DNA of 40,923 nt from positions 1-40,923 of the forward strand of contig NZ_QKVM01000055.1 of NCBI RefSeq assembly GCF_003231305.1. Reading direction: 5' to 3'. Source of the stretch: Pseudomonas sichuanensis (GTDB lineage Bacteria; Pseudomonadota; Gammaproteobacteria; Pseudomonadales; Pseudomonadaceae). Positions 15,478-23,783 of the stretch are shown here, in pieces. Position 1 is the stretch's first letter, and each line of letters starts with the position of its first letter. The notes under the pieces were generated by a model. The model ran no database searches, was not told the DNA's origin, and saw only the letters and a list, made by a program, of their open reading frames with translations. The translations under genes were made by a program, and so were the position numbers.

Positions 15478-17514
15478 ATGGCCAACACCCCCTATCCGCA
15501 CCTGCTGGCCCCACTCGACCTGGGCTTCACCACCTTGCGCAACCGTACGCTGATGGGCTCGATGCACACCGGGCTCGAAGAGCGCCCAGGCGGCTTCGAG
15601 CGCATGGCGGCCTACTTCGCCGAGCGTGCCCGCGGTGGCGTCGGCCTGATGGTTACCGGCGGCATCGCCCCCAACGACGAGGGTGGGGTGTATTCCGGCG
15701 CGGCCAAGCTGAGCACCGAAGCCGAGGCCGACAAGCACCGGATCGTCACCGAGGCCGTGCATGCAGCCGGTGGCAAGATCTGCCTGCAGATCCTTCACGC
15801 CGGCCGCTATGCCTACAGCCCCAAGCAGGTGGCGCCCAGTGCCATCCAGGCGCCGATCAATCCGTTCAAGCCCAAGGAGCTGGACGAGGAGGGCATCGAG
15901 AAGCAGATCGCCGACTTCGTCACCTGTGCAAGCCTGGCCCAGCGCGCCGGCTATGACGGCGTCGAAATCATGGGTTCGGAAGGCTACTTCATCAACCAGT
16001 TCCTGGCGGCCCACACCAACCACCGCAGCGATCGCTGGGGCGGTAGCTACGAGAACCGCATGCGCCTGGCGGTGGAGATCGTGCGCCGGGTCCGCGAAGC
16101 GGTCGGGCCGAACTTCATCATCATCTTCCGCCTGTCGATGCTCGACCTGGTCGAGGGCGGCAGCAACTGGGAAGAGATCGTGCTGCTGGCCAAGGCCATC
16201 GAGCAGGCCGGCGCCACCCTGATCAACACCGGTATCGGTTGGCACGAGGCGCGCATCCCGACCATCGCCACCAAAGTGCCGCGCGCGGCATTCAGCAAGG
16301 TCACCGCCAAGCTGCGCGGCGCGGTGAGCATTCCGCTGATCACCACCAACCGCATCAACACTCCTGAGGTGGCCGAGGCCGTGCTGGCCGAAGGCGACGC
16401 CGACATGGTGTCGATGGCCCGGCCGTTCCTGGCCGACCCGGACTTCGTCAACAAGGCCGCGCAAGGCCGCGGCGACGAGATCAACACCTGCATCGGCTGC
16501 AACCAGGCCTGCCTGGACCACACCTTCGGCGGCAAGCTGACCAGTTGCCTGGTCAACCCGCGCGCGTGCCACGAGACCGAACTCAACTACTTGCCAGTAC
16601 TCAACGTCAAGCGCATCGCCGTGGTCGGCGCCGGCCCTGCCGGCCTGGCTGCCGCCACCGTGGCTGCCGAGCGTGGCCACCAGGTGACCCTGTTCGATGC
16701 CGCCAGCGAAATCGGCGGGCAGTTCAATGTGGCCAAGCGTGTGCCGGGCAAGGAGGAGTTCTTCGAGACCCTGCGCTACTTTGGCAACAAGGTGAAGAGC
16801 ACCGGCGTCGACCTGCGGCTCGATACCCGCGTCGATGTGGCGGCGCTGGTCGAGGGCGGTTTCGACGAAATCATCCTGGCCACCGGCATCGCACCGCGTA
16901 CCCCGGCCATCCCCGGCATAGACAACGCCAAGGTGCTCAGTTACCTGGACGTGCTGCTGGAGCGCAAGCCGGTGGGCGAGCGGGTGGCGGTGATCGGCGC
17001 CGGCGGTATCGGTTTCGATGTGTCCGAGTACCTGGTGCACAAGGGTGTGGCCACCAGCCAGGACCGCGAAGCGTTCTGGAAGGAGTGGGGCATCGACGGC
17101 CAACTGCAGGCCCGTGGCGGCGTGGCCGGTATCAAGGCCGAGCCGCATGCCCCGGCGCGCCAGGTGTACCTGCTGCAGCGCAAGAAAACCAAGGTCGGTG
17201 ACGGCCTGGGCAAGACCACCGGCTGGATCCACCGCACGGGGCTGAAGAACAAGCAGGTGCAGATGCTCAACAGCGTCGAGTACCTGAGCGTGGACGATGC
17301 CGGCCTGCATGTGCGCGTCGGTGACGGCGAGCCGCAGTTGCTGGCGGTGGACAATATCGTCGTCTGCGCAGGGCAAGACCCGCTGCGCGAGTTGCACGAA
17401 GGGCTGTTGGCCGCGGGGCAGTCGGTGCACCTGATCGGTGGCGCAGACGTGGCTGCAGAGCTGGATGCCAAGCGTGCGATCAACCAGGGGTCGAGACTGG
17501 CCGCCGAGCTCTGA
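15478..17514 (+). CDS. fadH: 2,4-dienoyl-CoA reductase (NADPH)
   Basis: FadH reduces 2,4-dienoyl-CoA to 3-enoyl-CoA in the beta-oxidation of unsaturated fatty acids, using FMN, a 4Fe-4S cluster and FAD. The 678-aa protein has an N-terminal old-yellow-enzyme TIM barrel (about 8-330), a cluster motif with Cys338, Cys341, Cys345 and Cys357, and C-terminal dinucleotide domains with VVGAGPAGLAAA and AVIGAGGIGFD. E. coli FadH is 672 aa with the same cysteine spacing. Its ATG has TGTGGAG at about 15463. It is transcribed away from the nitrilase-like/AraC pair. Other OYE-type enzymes share this layout, but the full three-domain form fits FadH best. Confidence 0.92.
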   Translation: MANTPYPHLLAPLDLGFTTLRNRTLMGSMHTGLEERPGGFERMAAYFAERARGGVGLMVTGGIAPNDEGGVYSGAAKLSTEAEADKHRIVTEAVHAAGGKICLQILHAGRYAYSPKQVAPSAIQAPINPFKPKELDEEGIEKQIADFVTCASLAQRAGYDGVEIMGSEGYFINQFLAAHTNHRSDRWGGSYENRMRLAVEIVRRVREAVGPNFIIIFRLSMLDLVEGGSNWEEIVLLAKAIEQAGATLINTGIGWHEARIPTIATKVPRAAFSKVTAKLRGAVSIPLITTNRINTPEVAEAVLAEGDADMVSMARPFLADPDFVNKAAQGRGDEINTCIGCNQACLDHTFGGKLTSCLVNPRACHETELNYLPVLNVKRIAVVGAGPAGLAAATVAAERGHQVTLFDAASEIGGQFNVAKRVPGKEEFFETLRYFGNKVKSTGVDLRLDTRVDVAALVEGGFDEIILATGIAPRTPAIPGIDNAKVLSYLDVLLERKPVGERVAVIGAGGIGFDVSEYLVHKGVATSQDREAFWKEWGIDGQLQARGGVAGIKAEPHAPARQVYLLQRKKTKVGDGLGKTTGWIHRTGLKNKQVQMLNSVEYLSVDDAGLHVRVGDGEPQLLAVDNIVVCAGQDPLRELHEGLLAAGQSVHLIGGADVAAELDAKRAINQGSRLAAEL

Positions 17515-17523
17515 TCCATCACA

Positions 17524-17579
17524 ATCGCGGGGCAAGCCCGCTCCCACGGGCTATCGTGGGAGCGGGCTTGCCCCGCGAT
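17524..17579. repeat. inverted REP pair after fadH
   Basis: Two 25-base arms (17524-17548 and 17555-17579), with core GCGGGGCAAGCCCGCTCCCAC, are exact reverse complements around the 6-base loop GGCTAT. This is the REP family of P. putida, placed ten bases after the fadH stop, where it can fold into a very stable hairpin. Confidence 0.9.
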
Positions 17580-17596
17580 GCGTTTGTCCGGGCAAC

Positions 17597-17605
17597 TGAT
17601 AAACT
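17597..17605 (+). promoter_or_regulatory. extended -10 element just before the PLP-enzyme gene
   Basis: TGA-TAAACT (17597-17605) has the TGn extension and a TAnnnT hexamer. Transcription would begin about seven bases later, at or next to the ATG at 17612, and no ribosome site is visible, which suggests a leaderless mRNA. A -35 would fall in the REP arm and is not recognisable. Confidence 0.4.
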
Positions 17606-17611
17606 CGCGCC

Positions 17612-18505
17612 ATGCCCGAATTCTCCCTACCCCAAGCCCCCCTGCAACGCCTCGACCTGCCCTGGCTCCGGCATGCCGGTGTGGAGGCCGCCGTCCTGCG
17701 CCTTGACCTGATCGATCCCCTGATCAGCGGCAACAAATGGTTCAAGCTGCGTCACCACCTGCTCGAAGCCCGGCAGGCCGGATCACCGGGCCTGATCAGC
17801 CTGGGCGGCAACCACTCCAACCACCTGCATGCCCTGGCCGCCGCCGGCAAGCGCTTCGGCTTCGCCACCGCCGGGCTGCTGCGTGGCCATGAGCAGGACA
17901 CGCCAACCGTGCGCGACCTTCGGGCGCTGGGCATGCAATTGCACTGGCTGGGCTTCGCCGGTTACCGAGACCGGCACCAGGCGGGTTTCTGGCAGCCCTG
18001 GCAGGCCCGTTATCCGGGCTGGCACTGCATCCCCGAAGGCGGCGGCGGCCCCGCCGGTGCCCAGGGCTGCGCGCTGATCGTCGAACAGTGCCGGGCGCAA
18101 CTGGCCGTGCTGGGTTGGCAGGACTACGACGCCTGGTGGCTGGCCGCCGGTACCGGCACCACCCTGGCGGGGCTGGTGTTGGCGGAGCAGGGCAGGCATG
18201 CGGTGCATGGCGCCCTGGCCGTGCCCCTGGATCATGGCGTGCCGCAAACCGTAGCGGCCCTGGCGGGCACGTACGGATACACATTGCATGAAGCCAGCCG
18301 TGGCGGCTTTGCCCGGATCGACGACGAGCTGTTGGCGTTCGTCGCCGAGAGCGAACAGCTGGCCGGCATGCCGTTGGAAGCCTTGTACACCGGCAAGGCG
18401 CTGCTGGCCCTGCGTGACCAGGTGGCGGCCGGGCGCTTCATGCCCGGCACCCGCCTGGTGTTCCTGCACAGCGGTGGCCTGCAGGGGCGACGCGGTTACT
18501 TGTAG
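17612..18505 (+). CDS. PLP-dependent ACC deaminase/D-cysteine desulfhydrase family protein
   Basis: This 297-aa protein belongs to the fold-type II PLP family that includes 1-aminocyclopropane-1-carboxylate deaminase and D-cysteine desulfhydrase. The cofactor lysine is Lys42 in SGNKWFKLR, and SLGGNHSNHLHA supplies the phosphate and substrate loop where true ACC deaminases have QSNHTR. WLAAGTGTTLAGL is the PLP phosphate-binding loop. It is shorter than typical ACC deaminases (about 338 aa) and its active-site loops differ, so D-cysteine or a related D-amino acid is a likelier substrate than ACC. No ribosome site precedes the ATG. It overlaps cytochrome b561 tail-to-tail by 10 bp. Confidence 0.84.
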   Translation: MPEFSLPQAPLQRLDLPWLRHAGVEAAVLRLDLIDPLISGNKWFKLRHHLLEARQAGSPGLISLGGNHSNHLHALAAAGKRFGFATAGLLRGHEQDTPTVRDLRALGMQLHWLGFAGYRDRHQAGFWQPWQARYPGWHCIPEGGGGPAGAQGCALIVEQCRAQLAVLGWQDYDAWWLAAGTGTTLAGLVLAEQGRHAVHGALAVPLDHGVPQTVAALAGTYGYTLHEASRGGFARIDDELLAFVAESEQLAGMPLEALYTGKALLALRDQVAAGRFMPGTRLVFLHSGGLQGRRGYL

Positions 18506-19041
18506 GGCAGCATGCGCAGCAGGGTGTTGTCGCGGCGCACGTAGTGGTGATACAGCCCAGCCAGCGCGTGCAGGCCGATCAGCCAGTAGCCCCAGCTGCC
18601 GATGCGTTCATGCCAGCCTTTGATGAACTTGGCCAGGTCTGGGTCCGGCGCGACGATGGCCGGCAGTTCCAGGCCATAGAAGGGGATCGGCTTGTCGGCG
18701 GCGCTGAGGATCGCCCAGCCGGCCAATGGCAGGCCGATCATCATCAGGTACAGCAGCAGGTGCACCAGGTGCGACAGCCCGGTCTGCCAGGCCGGTGGCT
18801 TGGGCACGATCGCTGGGGTGGGGCGCGACAGGCGCAGGGCCAGGCGCAGCCACACCAGCACAAACACGCTCAGGCCAAGCATGAAGTGCAGGTCCTTCAT
18901 CACATCGCGTTCGGCGCTGCCCTTGGGGAACAGGCCACGCAGCTCGATGCAGGCGTAGACGGCGGCCAGCAGCACCAGCATCAGCCAGTGCAGGGTGATC
19001 GACAGCCGCGAGTAGTGGGCTGCGGGGGTGGATGAAACCAT
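18496..19041 (-). CDS. cytochrome b561
   Basis: This 181-aa protein is a prokaryotic cytochrome b561 with four membrane helices (about residues 14-31, 51-69, 89-112 and 149-168). Four histidines at the expected helix positions can ligate the two hemes: His18 (TLHW), His52 (DLHFMLG), His144 (GWHERIG) and His158 (GLHALAG). The family moves electrons from ubiquinol; some members oxidise ubiquinol with superoxide (CybB type). The ATG at 19041 has GAGG about seven bases upstream. It is convergent with the PLP-enzyme gene, sharing 10 bp at their ends, and divergent from the WG-repeat lipoprotein. Confidence 0.92.
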   Translation of the reverse strand: MVSSTPAAHYSRLSITLHWLMLVLLAAVYACIELRGLFPKGSAERDVMKDLHFMLGLSVFVLVWLRLALRLSRPTPAIVPKPPAWQTGLSHLVHLLLYLMMIGLPLAGWAILSAADKPIPFYGLELPAIVAPDPDLAKFIKGWHERIGSWGYWLIGLHALAGLYHHYVRRDNTLLRMLPYK

Positions 19042-19217
19042 GGTGGATCCTCGTCATCAGGTCTGGAAGGGCGCTCTTGATTGGCGCCTGCTCTCAACTT
19101 TAATCGCTGGCGTGAAAAACGGCTTGCTTCAGATCTATCAAGTGCAGCCGACATAGCCAACCAGGTGCTGGCCATGGGCCTGCGCCTGTTTTCTATCGCA
19201 CAAGGATGATGTGTTCA

Positions 19218-20837
19218 ATGAAACCCCTGATTACCGCCCCTCGGGCGGCGCTGTTCGCTTCCCTTTCCCTGTTGCTTGCCGGTTGTGAGCAAGCCCCGGC
19301 CGTCAAGACGCCGCCGGTTGCCCAGATGACCATTCCGCTGTGCGTCAACGACCAGTGCGCGGTACTGGATCAAAATGGCGCCTTTCGCGTAGGCCCCGAC
19401 AACGACTACGACCTGATCTACACCCAGCCCTTCACCAATGCCTTCATCTTTGGCAAAGGCGACTACTGGAATCTGGCCAGTGGCGACGGCAAGCATGTGC
19501 TGCGCGCCGAGCTCACCGATGAGGTCTTCCCCTTGACGCCGGGCCTGTTCGGCTTCGTGCGCGATGGCAAGTCCGGGGTGATGGACGAGCAGGGCAAGGA
19601 AGTCCTGCCGGCCGCGTTCGATAGCATCTATGTCGGTGGCGAGAATGACTTCATCGTCGTTGAGCTGGATGAGCGGCGCGGCATTCTTACGCCCAAGGGC
19701 GAGAAGGTCAGCGAAGCGGTGTTCGATTCGTTGTACATACGCGACGATTTCACCAAGCGCGGCAACTGGGTGCTCGCCCAGAAAGGCAGTGAAAACTGGG
19801 GCTACAACCTGCAGACCAAGGTGCTGCGCAAGCTTGATTTCGACACCATTTCCAGCGCGGCGGACGGTTTCCTGGTGGTCTCCCGCGAAGGGCAATCCGG
19901 TGTCGGCCTGGCCAATGCCGCAGGCGATCTGGTGATCCCGCTCGGTAAATACTGGCTGGGCACCCCGGGCGCTGGCCTGGTGGGTTACCGCGATGGCTAC
20001 GACAAACCCTGTGGTTACCTCGACTACCAAGGCAAGGTGATCATCGAGGCGCAATACCAGAGCTGCGAAACCTTCGGCAAGACCGGCGCCATGGTCCAGG
20101 TGCCACGCACCGAGCAAGACCGTGGCAAGGCCGGCATGATCGGCCACGACGGCAAGTGGCTGATCCAGCCCGAATACGATTCGGTCGGTGACGCAGGCCT
20201 CGGCCTGATGGGCATGAGCGGCCATCGCCCGGGCTTCAACCATATCGGCAAGCTGCAGAACGCCTTCCTGGCGACCTACGGCACCATCGACCTGGACCAG
20301 GGCAAAGTGCTGGTCCAGCCCACCTACCAGCAGATCGGCGTGATCACCCCCCAGCGCTTTGCCTTCACCGAACTGAAGTCGCCGCGCAAGACCGTGGTAT
20401 TCCTCGGCATGCCGAGCGAGGCAGCCACCGTGGGCCTGATGGACGCGCAGGGCAAGGTACTGATCAAGCCTGAGCAGTTCGTGATGCTCAAACTGACGGC
20501 GGACGGGCATCACCTGGTGGCTTCCGAGGGCAGCACTTCGGATGCGTCGCGGGCGCTGTACGACCTCGACGGCAAGCTGCTGGTGCCGGCCAAATGGCAA
20601 GACCTGCAGGTTGACGAAGCAAGGGGTGCGATCTTCGGCTACAGGGTCGAGGGCAATGGCGACGACGCCGTGCGAACCCTGCGTGCCCTGTACCGGCTGG
20701 ACGGCACCGTGGTGTTCGACACCAACCGTCTGCCATGTGGCGCGGAGCAGGTAGTGGATGGCAAGGGCAAGGTGCTGTGGCCGCAAGATGCCCAGGCACA
20801 TTGCCCGGCGCCTGAGCCTGTGGCCGAGGCCTCCTGA
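19218..20837 (+). CDS. WG-repeat lipoprotein
   Basis: This 539-aa protein starts with a lipoprotein signal (LLLAGC, Cys23), so it should be attached to the inner or outer membrane facing the periplasm. The rest is a chain of WG/KWG-type repeats, each a beta hairpin around a turn such as GKSGVMDEQGKEVL, GKAGMIGHDGKWLI or GLMDAQGKVLI, from about residue 60 to 520. Such repeats build beta-propeller-like or superhelical scaffolds and usually bind partners rather than catalyse. In-frame ATGs at 19206 and 19209 are possible, but the ATG at 19218 gives the best signal peptide and has AGGA at 19203-19206. Function is unknown. Confidence 0.82.
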   Translation: MKPLITAPRAALFASLSLLLAGCEQAPAVKTPPVAQMTIPLCVNDQCAVLDQNGAFRVGPDNDYDLIYTQPFTNAFIFGKGDYWNLASGDGKHVLRAELTDEVFPLTPGLFGFVRDGKSGVMDEQGKEVLPAAFDSIYVGGENDFIVVELDERRGILTPKGEKVSEAVFDSLYIRDDFTKRGNWVLAQKGSENWGYNLQTKVLRKLDFDTISSAADGFLVVSREGQSGVGLANAAGDLVIPLGKYWLGTPGAGLVGYRDGYDKPCGYLDYQGKVIIEAQYQSCETFGKTGAMVQVPRTEQDRGKAGMIGHDGKWLIQPEYDSVGDAGLGLMGMSGHRPGFNHIGKLQNAFLATYGTIDLDQGKVLVQPTYQQIGVITPQRFAFTELKSPRKTVVFLGMPSEAATVGLMDAQGKVLIKPEQFVMLKLTADGHHLVASEGSTSDASRALYDLDGKLLVPAKWQDLQVDEARGAIFGYRVEGNGDDAVRTLRALYRLDGTVVFDTNRLPCGAEQVVDGKGKVLWPQDAQAHCPAPEPVAEAS

Positions 20838-20896
20838 TCTTCGCGACCGCCTGCCGGGCCTCTTCGCGGGTCAGCCGCTGAAGGGGCCTGGGCTCA

Positions 20897-21832
20897 TCAC
20901 CCAGGCAGGTGCGGCCAGCTGTCGGCCACCAGGAATACCCGCTCTACTTCTTCCCAGCCCCCGTCTGCCTGCTGCGTCATTCTGGCCAGCAGCTGCGCGG
21001 GTGCGTGGGCGTCCAGCCCTGCCAGCCACGCCTGGAATTGCGCGGCACTCAAACTGTCCCCTGGCGCCAGGTGTGCCGGTGCCAGCCAGGCATGGCGGGG
21101 CAGGGGCTGCCAGCGCTGCGCCGGGTCGTAGGCCCAGTCTCGCCGGTGCAGCCAGCCGCCACGCAGGTGTTCGGGGTTGCTGCCGCTGGGCGGTCGGGCT
21201 GGCGGGCCGGCCAAGGGATAGAACAGATAACCGCCGAGCCACAGGTGTGCCTGCACCTTGTTCACGCCCAGCGCGTCAAGCACCTGACGGCTGTGCGGCC
21301 CACTCGACATGGGCAACTGGTGCTGCGCCAGGTGCGCCAGTTTCTGTCCCAGCCGGTCATGGCAACCAGGCCCAAGCCAGTCGGCGGGGTCGCTGCCCTT
21401 ACCCGTACTGGGCCCCAGGTAAAGTTTGATTGCCAGCTCCAGGTGATGATCGCCTTCGCGGTCGCGCAGCAGGATATCCAGCTCGCCCAGGGTGTGCCCG
21501 CCATCGCGGATCGCCAGGTTGGCCGCCAGCAGCTCGATGCCCGGCGCCTGGCGCAAGGCGAACTGCCACAGCGCTTCGTAATACAGCCCCAGCCTGCGGC
21601 TGCTCAGGCGTGCCAGCCCTTCGAGCAACGGCGCCGGGGCCTGGTCGAGGGCGCGCAGCCAGTCGGCCAGGCGCGCCGGGTCGTCGGCCCAGCCGCTGGC
21701 GTGGAGCGGGTGGCGCTGTGGCTGCGGGGCGTCTTGCAGCAGGGGCGGCGACAGGATCGTCCAGGCCAGGTCGCGCACCGCGGGGTGGCGCAACTGGCGG
21801 GGCAGGGGGGCGAGGTCGGCGAAGGGCATCAT
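20897..21832 (-). CDS. DUF1853 family protein
   Basis: This 311-aa cytoplasmic protein matches the DUF1853 family as I recognise it (LSSRRLGLYYEALW near residues 77-89, GELDILLRD at 116-124, HHLELAIKLYLG at 129-140, then HDRLGQKLAHL). The layout of Glu86, Asp119, Glu132 and Lys136 recalls a PD-(D/E)XK nuclease core, although the Glu-Lys spacing is four rather than two. Substrate and role are unknown. Starts at 21832 or 21829 are likely, since the frame upstream to 21877 reaches into the probable nadK promoter. It is divergent from nadK. Confidence 0.8.
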   Translation of the reverse strand: MMPFADLAPLPRQLRHPAVRDLAWTILSPPLLQDAPQPQRHPLHASGWADDPARLADWLRALDQAPAPLLEGLARLSSRRLGLYYEALWQFALRQAPGIELLAANLAIRDGGHTLGELDILLRDREGDHHLELAIKLYLGPSTGKGSDPADWLGPGCHDRLGQKLAHLAQHQLPMSSGPHSRQVLDALGVNKVQAHLWLGGYLFYPLAGPPARPPSGSNPEHLRGGWLHRRDWAYDPAQRWQPLPRHAWLAPAHLAPGDSLSAAQFQAWLAGLDAHAPAQLLARMTQQADGGWEEVERVFLVADSWPHLPG

Positions 21833-21850
21833 CCCGCGAGCATAGCCGGT

Positions 21851-21880
21851 TTGCCGCTGCCCGGTGCTTTCGCCCATAAT
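21851..21880 (+). promoter_or_regulatory. candidate promoter of the nadK operon
   Basis: TTGCCG (21851-21856) and CATAAT (21875-21880) with an 18-base spacer lie 41 bases before the nadK start codon. This is a plausible sigma-70 promoter in the short divergent gap with DUF1853. Confidence 0.5.
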
Positions 21881-21921
21881 CCCGGCATAGTCACCCCGCC
21901 GCAGAGCCTTGCAGGAGCACC

Positions 21922-22812
21922 ATGGAGCAATTTCGCAATATCGGTATCATCGGACGCCTTGGCAGCTCCCAGGTGCTCGACACCATTCGCCGACTGAAAA
22001 AATTCCTCCTCGAGCGCCACCTGCACGTGATCCTCGAGGACACCATCGCCGAAGTACTGCCCGGCCACGGCCTGCAAACCTCCACCCGCAAGCTGCTGGG
22101 CGAGGTGTGCGACCTGGTCATCGTGGTCGGTGGCGACGGCAGCCTGCTTGGCGCCGCCCGCGCCCTGGCCCGGCACAACATCCCGGTGCTGGGCATCAAC
22201 CGCGGCAACCTGGGTTTCCTCACCGATATCCGCCCCGATGAGCTGGAGCAGAAAGTCGCCGAAGTGCTCGACGGCCACTACCTGGTGGAGAACCGCTTCC
22301 TGCTGCAGGCCGAGGTGCGCCGCCACCACGAGGCCATCGGCCAGGGCGATGCGCTCAACGACGTGGTGCTGCACCCGGGCAAGTCGACGCGGATGATCGA
22401 GTTCGAGATCTACATCGACGGCCAGTTCGTCTGCAGCCAGAAGGCCGACGGCCTGATCGTCGCCACCCCCACCGGTTCCACGGCCTATGCGCTGTCCGCC
22501 GGCGGGCCGATCATGCACCCCAAGCTCGACGCCATCGTCATCGTGCCGATGTACCCGCACACCCTGTCGGGCCGGCCGATCGTGGTGGATGGCAACAGCG
22601 AGCTGAAAATCGTGGTGTCCAACGACCTGCAGATCTACCCGCAGGTCTCCTGTGATGGCCAGAACCACTTCACCTGCGCCCCCGGCGACACCATCACGGT
22701 GAGCAAGAAGCCGCAGAAGCTACGCCTGATTCATCCGCTGGACCACAACTACTACGAGGTCTGCCGCACCAAGCTTGGCTGGGGCAGCCGCCTGGGGGGC
22801 AGGGACGACTGA
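21922..22812 (+). CDS. nadK: NAD kinase
   Basis: NadK phosphorylates NAD to NADP with ATP in the cytoplasm and is essential for NADPH supply. The 296-aa protein has the GGDGS motif at residues 70-74, with Asp72 as the catalytic base, then the NxGxLGFL block (INRGNLGFLTD), LNDVVLH and the glycine-rich TPTGSTAYALSAGGP. Length equals the E. coli enzyme (292 aa) within a few residues. GCAGGAG just before the ATG is a strong ribosome site. Its stop shares one base with the start of the metallophosphatase gene, so translation is coupled. Confidence 0.97.
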   Translation: MEQFRNIGIIGRLGSSQVLDTIRRLKKFLLERHLHVILEDTIAEVLPGHGLQTSTRKLLGEVCDLVIVVGGDGSLLGAARALARHNIPVLGINRGNLGFLTDIRPDELEQKVAEVLDGHYLVENRFLLQAEVRRHHEAIGQGDALNDVVLHPGKSTRMIEFEIYIDGQFVCSQKADGLIVATPTGSTAYALSAGGPIMHPKLDAIVIVPMYPHTLSGRPIVVDGNSELKIVVSNDLQIYPQVSCDGQNHFTCAPGDTITVSKKPQKLRLIHPLDHNYYEVCRTKLGWGSRLGGRDD

Positions 22813-23783
22813 TGCTCGATCCGGCGCGCAGTTTCGACATCATCGGTGACGTGCACGGCTGTGCGCTCACCCTCGAGCGCCTGCTCGACGCCCTCGGTTA
22901 CAAACGCATCGGCGGTGTCTGGCGGCACCCACGGCGCCAGGCGCTGTTCCTCGGCGATATCGTCGACCGCGGCCCGCGCATTCGCGAAGCGCTGCACATC
23001 GTCCACGACATGGTCGAGGCCGGCCAGGCCTTCTGCATCATGGGCAACCACGAATACAACGCCTTGGGCTGGGTCACGCCTGCCCTGCCGGGCAGCGGCA
23101 AGGCCTACGTGCGCGAGCACACGCCACGGCATGCCCGGCTGATCGACGAGACCCTCACCCAGTTCGCCCAGCACCCCGGCGACTGGCACGACTTCATCCA
23201 GTGGTTCTACGAGCTGCCGCTGTTCGTCGACGCCGGGCGTTTCCGCCTGGTGCACGCCTGCTGGGACCCGCAGCTGATCGAACCGCTGCGCCAGCAGTAC
23301 CCCAACGGCTGCATCGACGAGCACTTCGTGCAGGCCTCGGCCGTGTCCGGCAGCTTCGCCTCCACCGTGTGCAATCGCCTGCTGCGCGGCACCGACATGC
23401 GCCTGCCGGATGGCCTGACGCTGACCGGCGGCGATGGCCTGACCCGCGCCTTCTTCCGCACCAAGTTCTGGGAAGAGGACCCGCAGACCTACGGCGATAT
23501 CGTCTTCCAGCCCGACGCGCTGCCCGACGAGGTGGCGCGTGCGCCGCTCAGCCATCACCAGAAGAACGCCCTGTTGCGCTACACCGAGGACGAACCGCTG
23601 CTGTTCGTTGGCCACTACTGGCGCAGCGGCCGCCCGGCGCCGATCCGCGGCAACCTGGCCTGCCTGGACTACAGTGCCGTGCTGTACGGCAAGCTGGCCG
23701 CCTACCGGCTGGATGACGAAACCCGCATCGACCCGCACAAGTTCGTCTGGGTCGACGTCGAACGCCCACAGGCCAATCAATGA
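22812..23783 (+). CDS. calcineurin-like metallophosphoesterase
   Basis: This 323-aa protein has the metal-binding motifs of the serine/threonine phosphatase-like branch in order: GDVHG (residues 12-16), GDIVDRGP (48-55), GNHE (78-81) and a late histidine in FVGHYW. These hold two metal ions. The family includes bis(5'-nucleosyl)-tetraphosphatases (ApaH, PrpE) and protein phosphatases; the protein is longer than either because of inserts between GNHE and the C-terminal histidine. The ATG overlaps the nadK stop by one base (TGATG), and its own end overlaps the rhomboid gene by four. The link to nadK hints at nucleotide metabolism, but the substrate is not known. Confidence 0.87.
   Translation: MLDPARSFDIIGDVHGCALTLERLLDALGYKRIGGVWRHPRRQALFLGDIVDRGPRIREALHIVHDMVEAGQAFCIMGNHEYNALGWVTPALPGSGKAYVREHTPRHARLIDETLTQFAQHPGDWHDFIQWFYELPLFVDAGRFRLVHACWDPQLIEPLRQQYPNGCIDEHFVQASAVSGSFASTVCNRLLRGTDMRLPDGLTLTGGDGLTRAFFRTKFWEEDPQTYGDIVFQPDALPDEVARAPLSHHQKNALLRYTEDEPLLFVGHYWRSGRPAPIRGNLACLDYSAVLYGKLAAYRLDDETRIDPHKFVWVDVERPQANQ

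Noticed and set aside
17524..17579. REP arms as a CRISPR array
   Set aside because: Only two inverted copies with a 6-base loop; no regular direct repeats, spacers or cas genes anywhere in the window.
17612..18505. True ACC deaminase (acdS)
   Set aside because: The protein is about 40 residues short and lacks the QSNHTR loop of ACC deaminases, so only the broader family is claimed.
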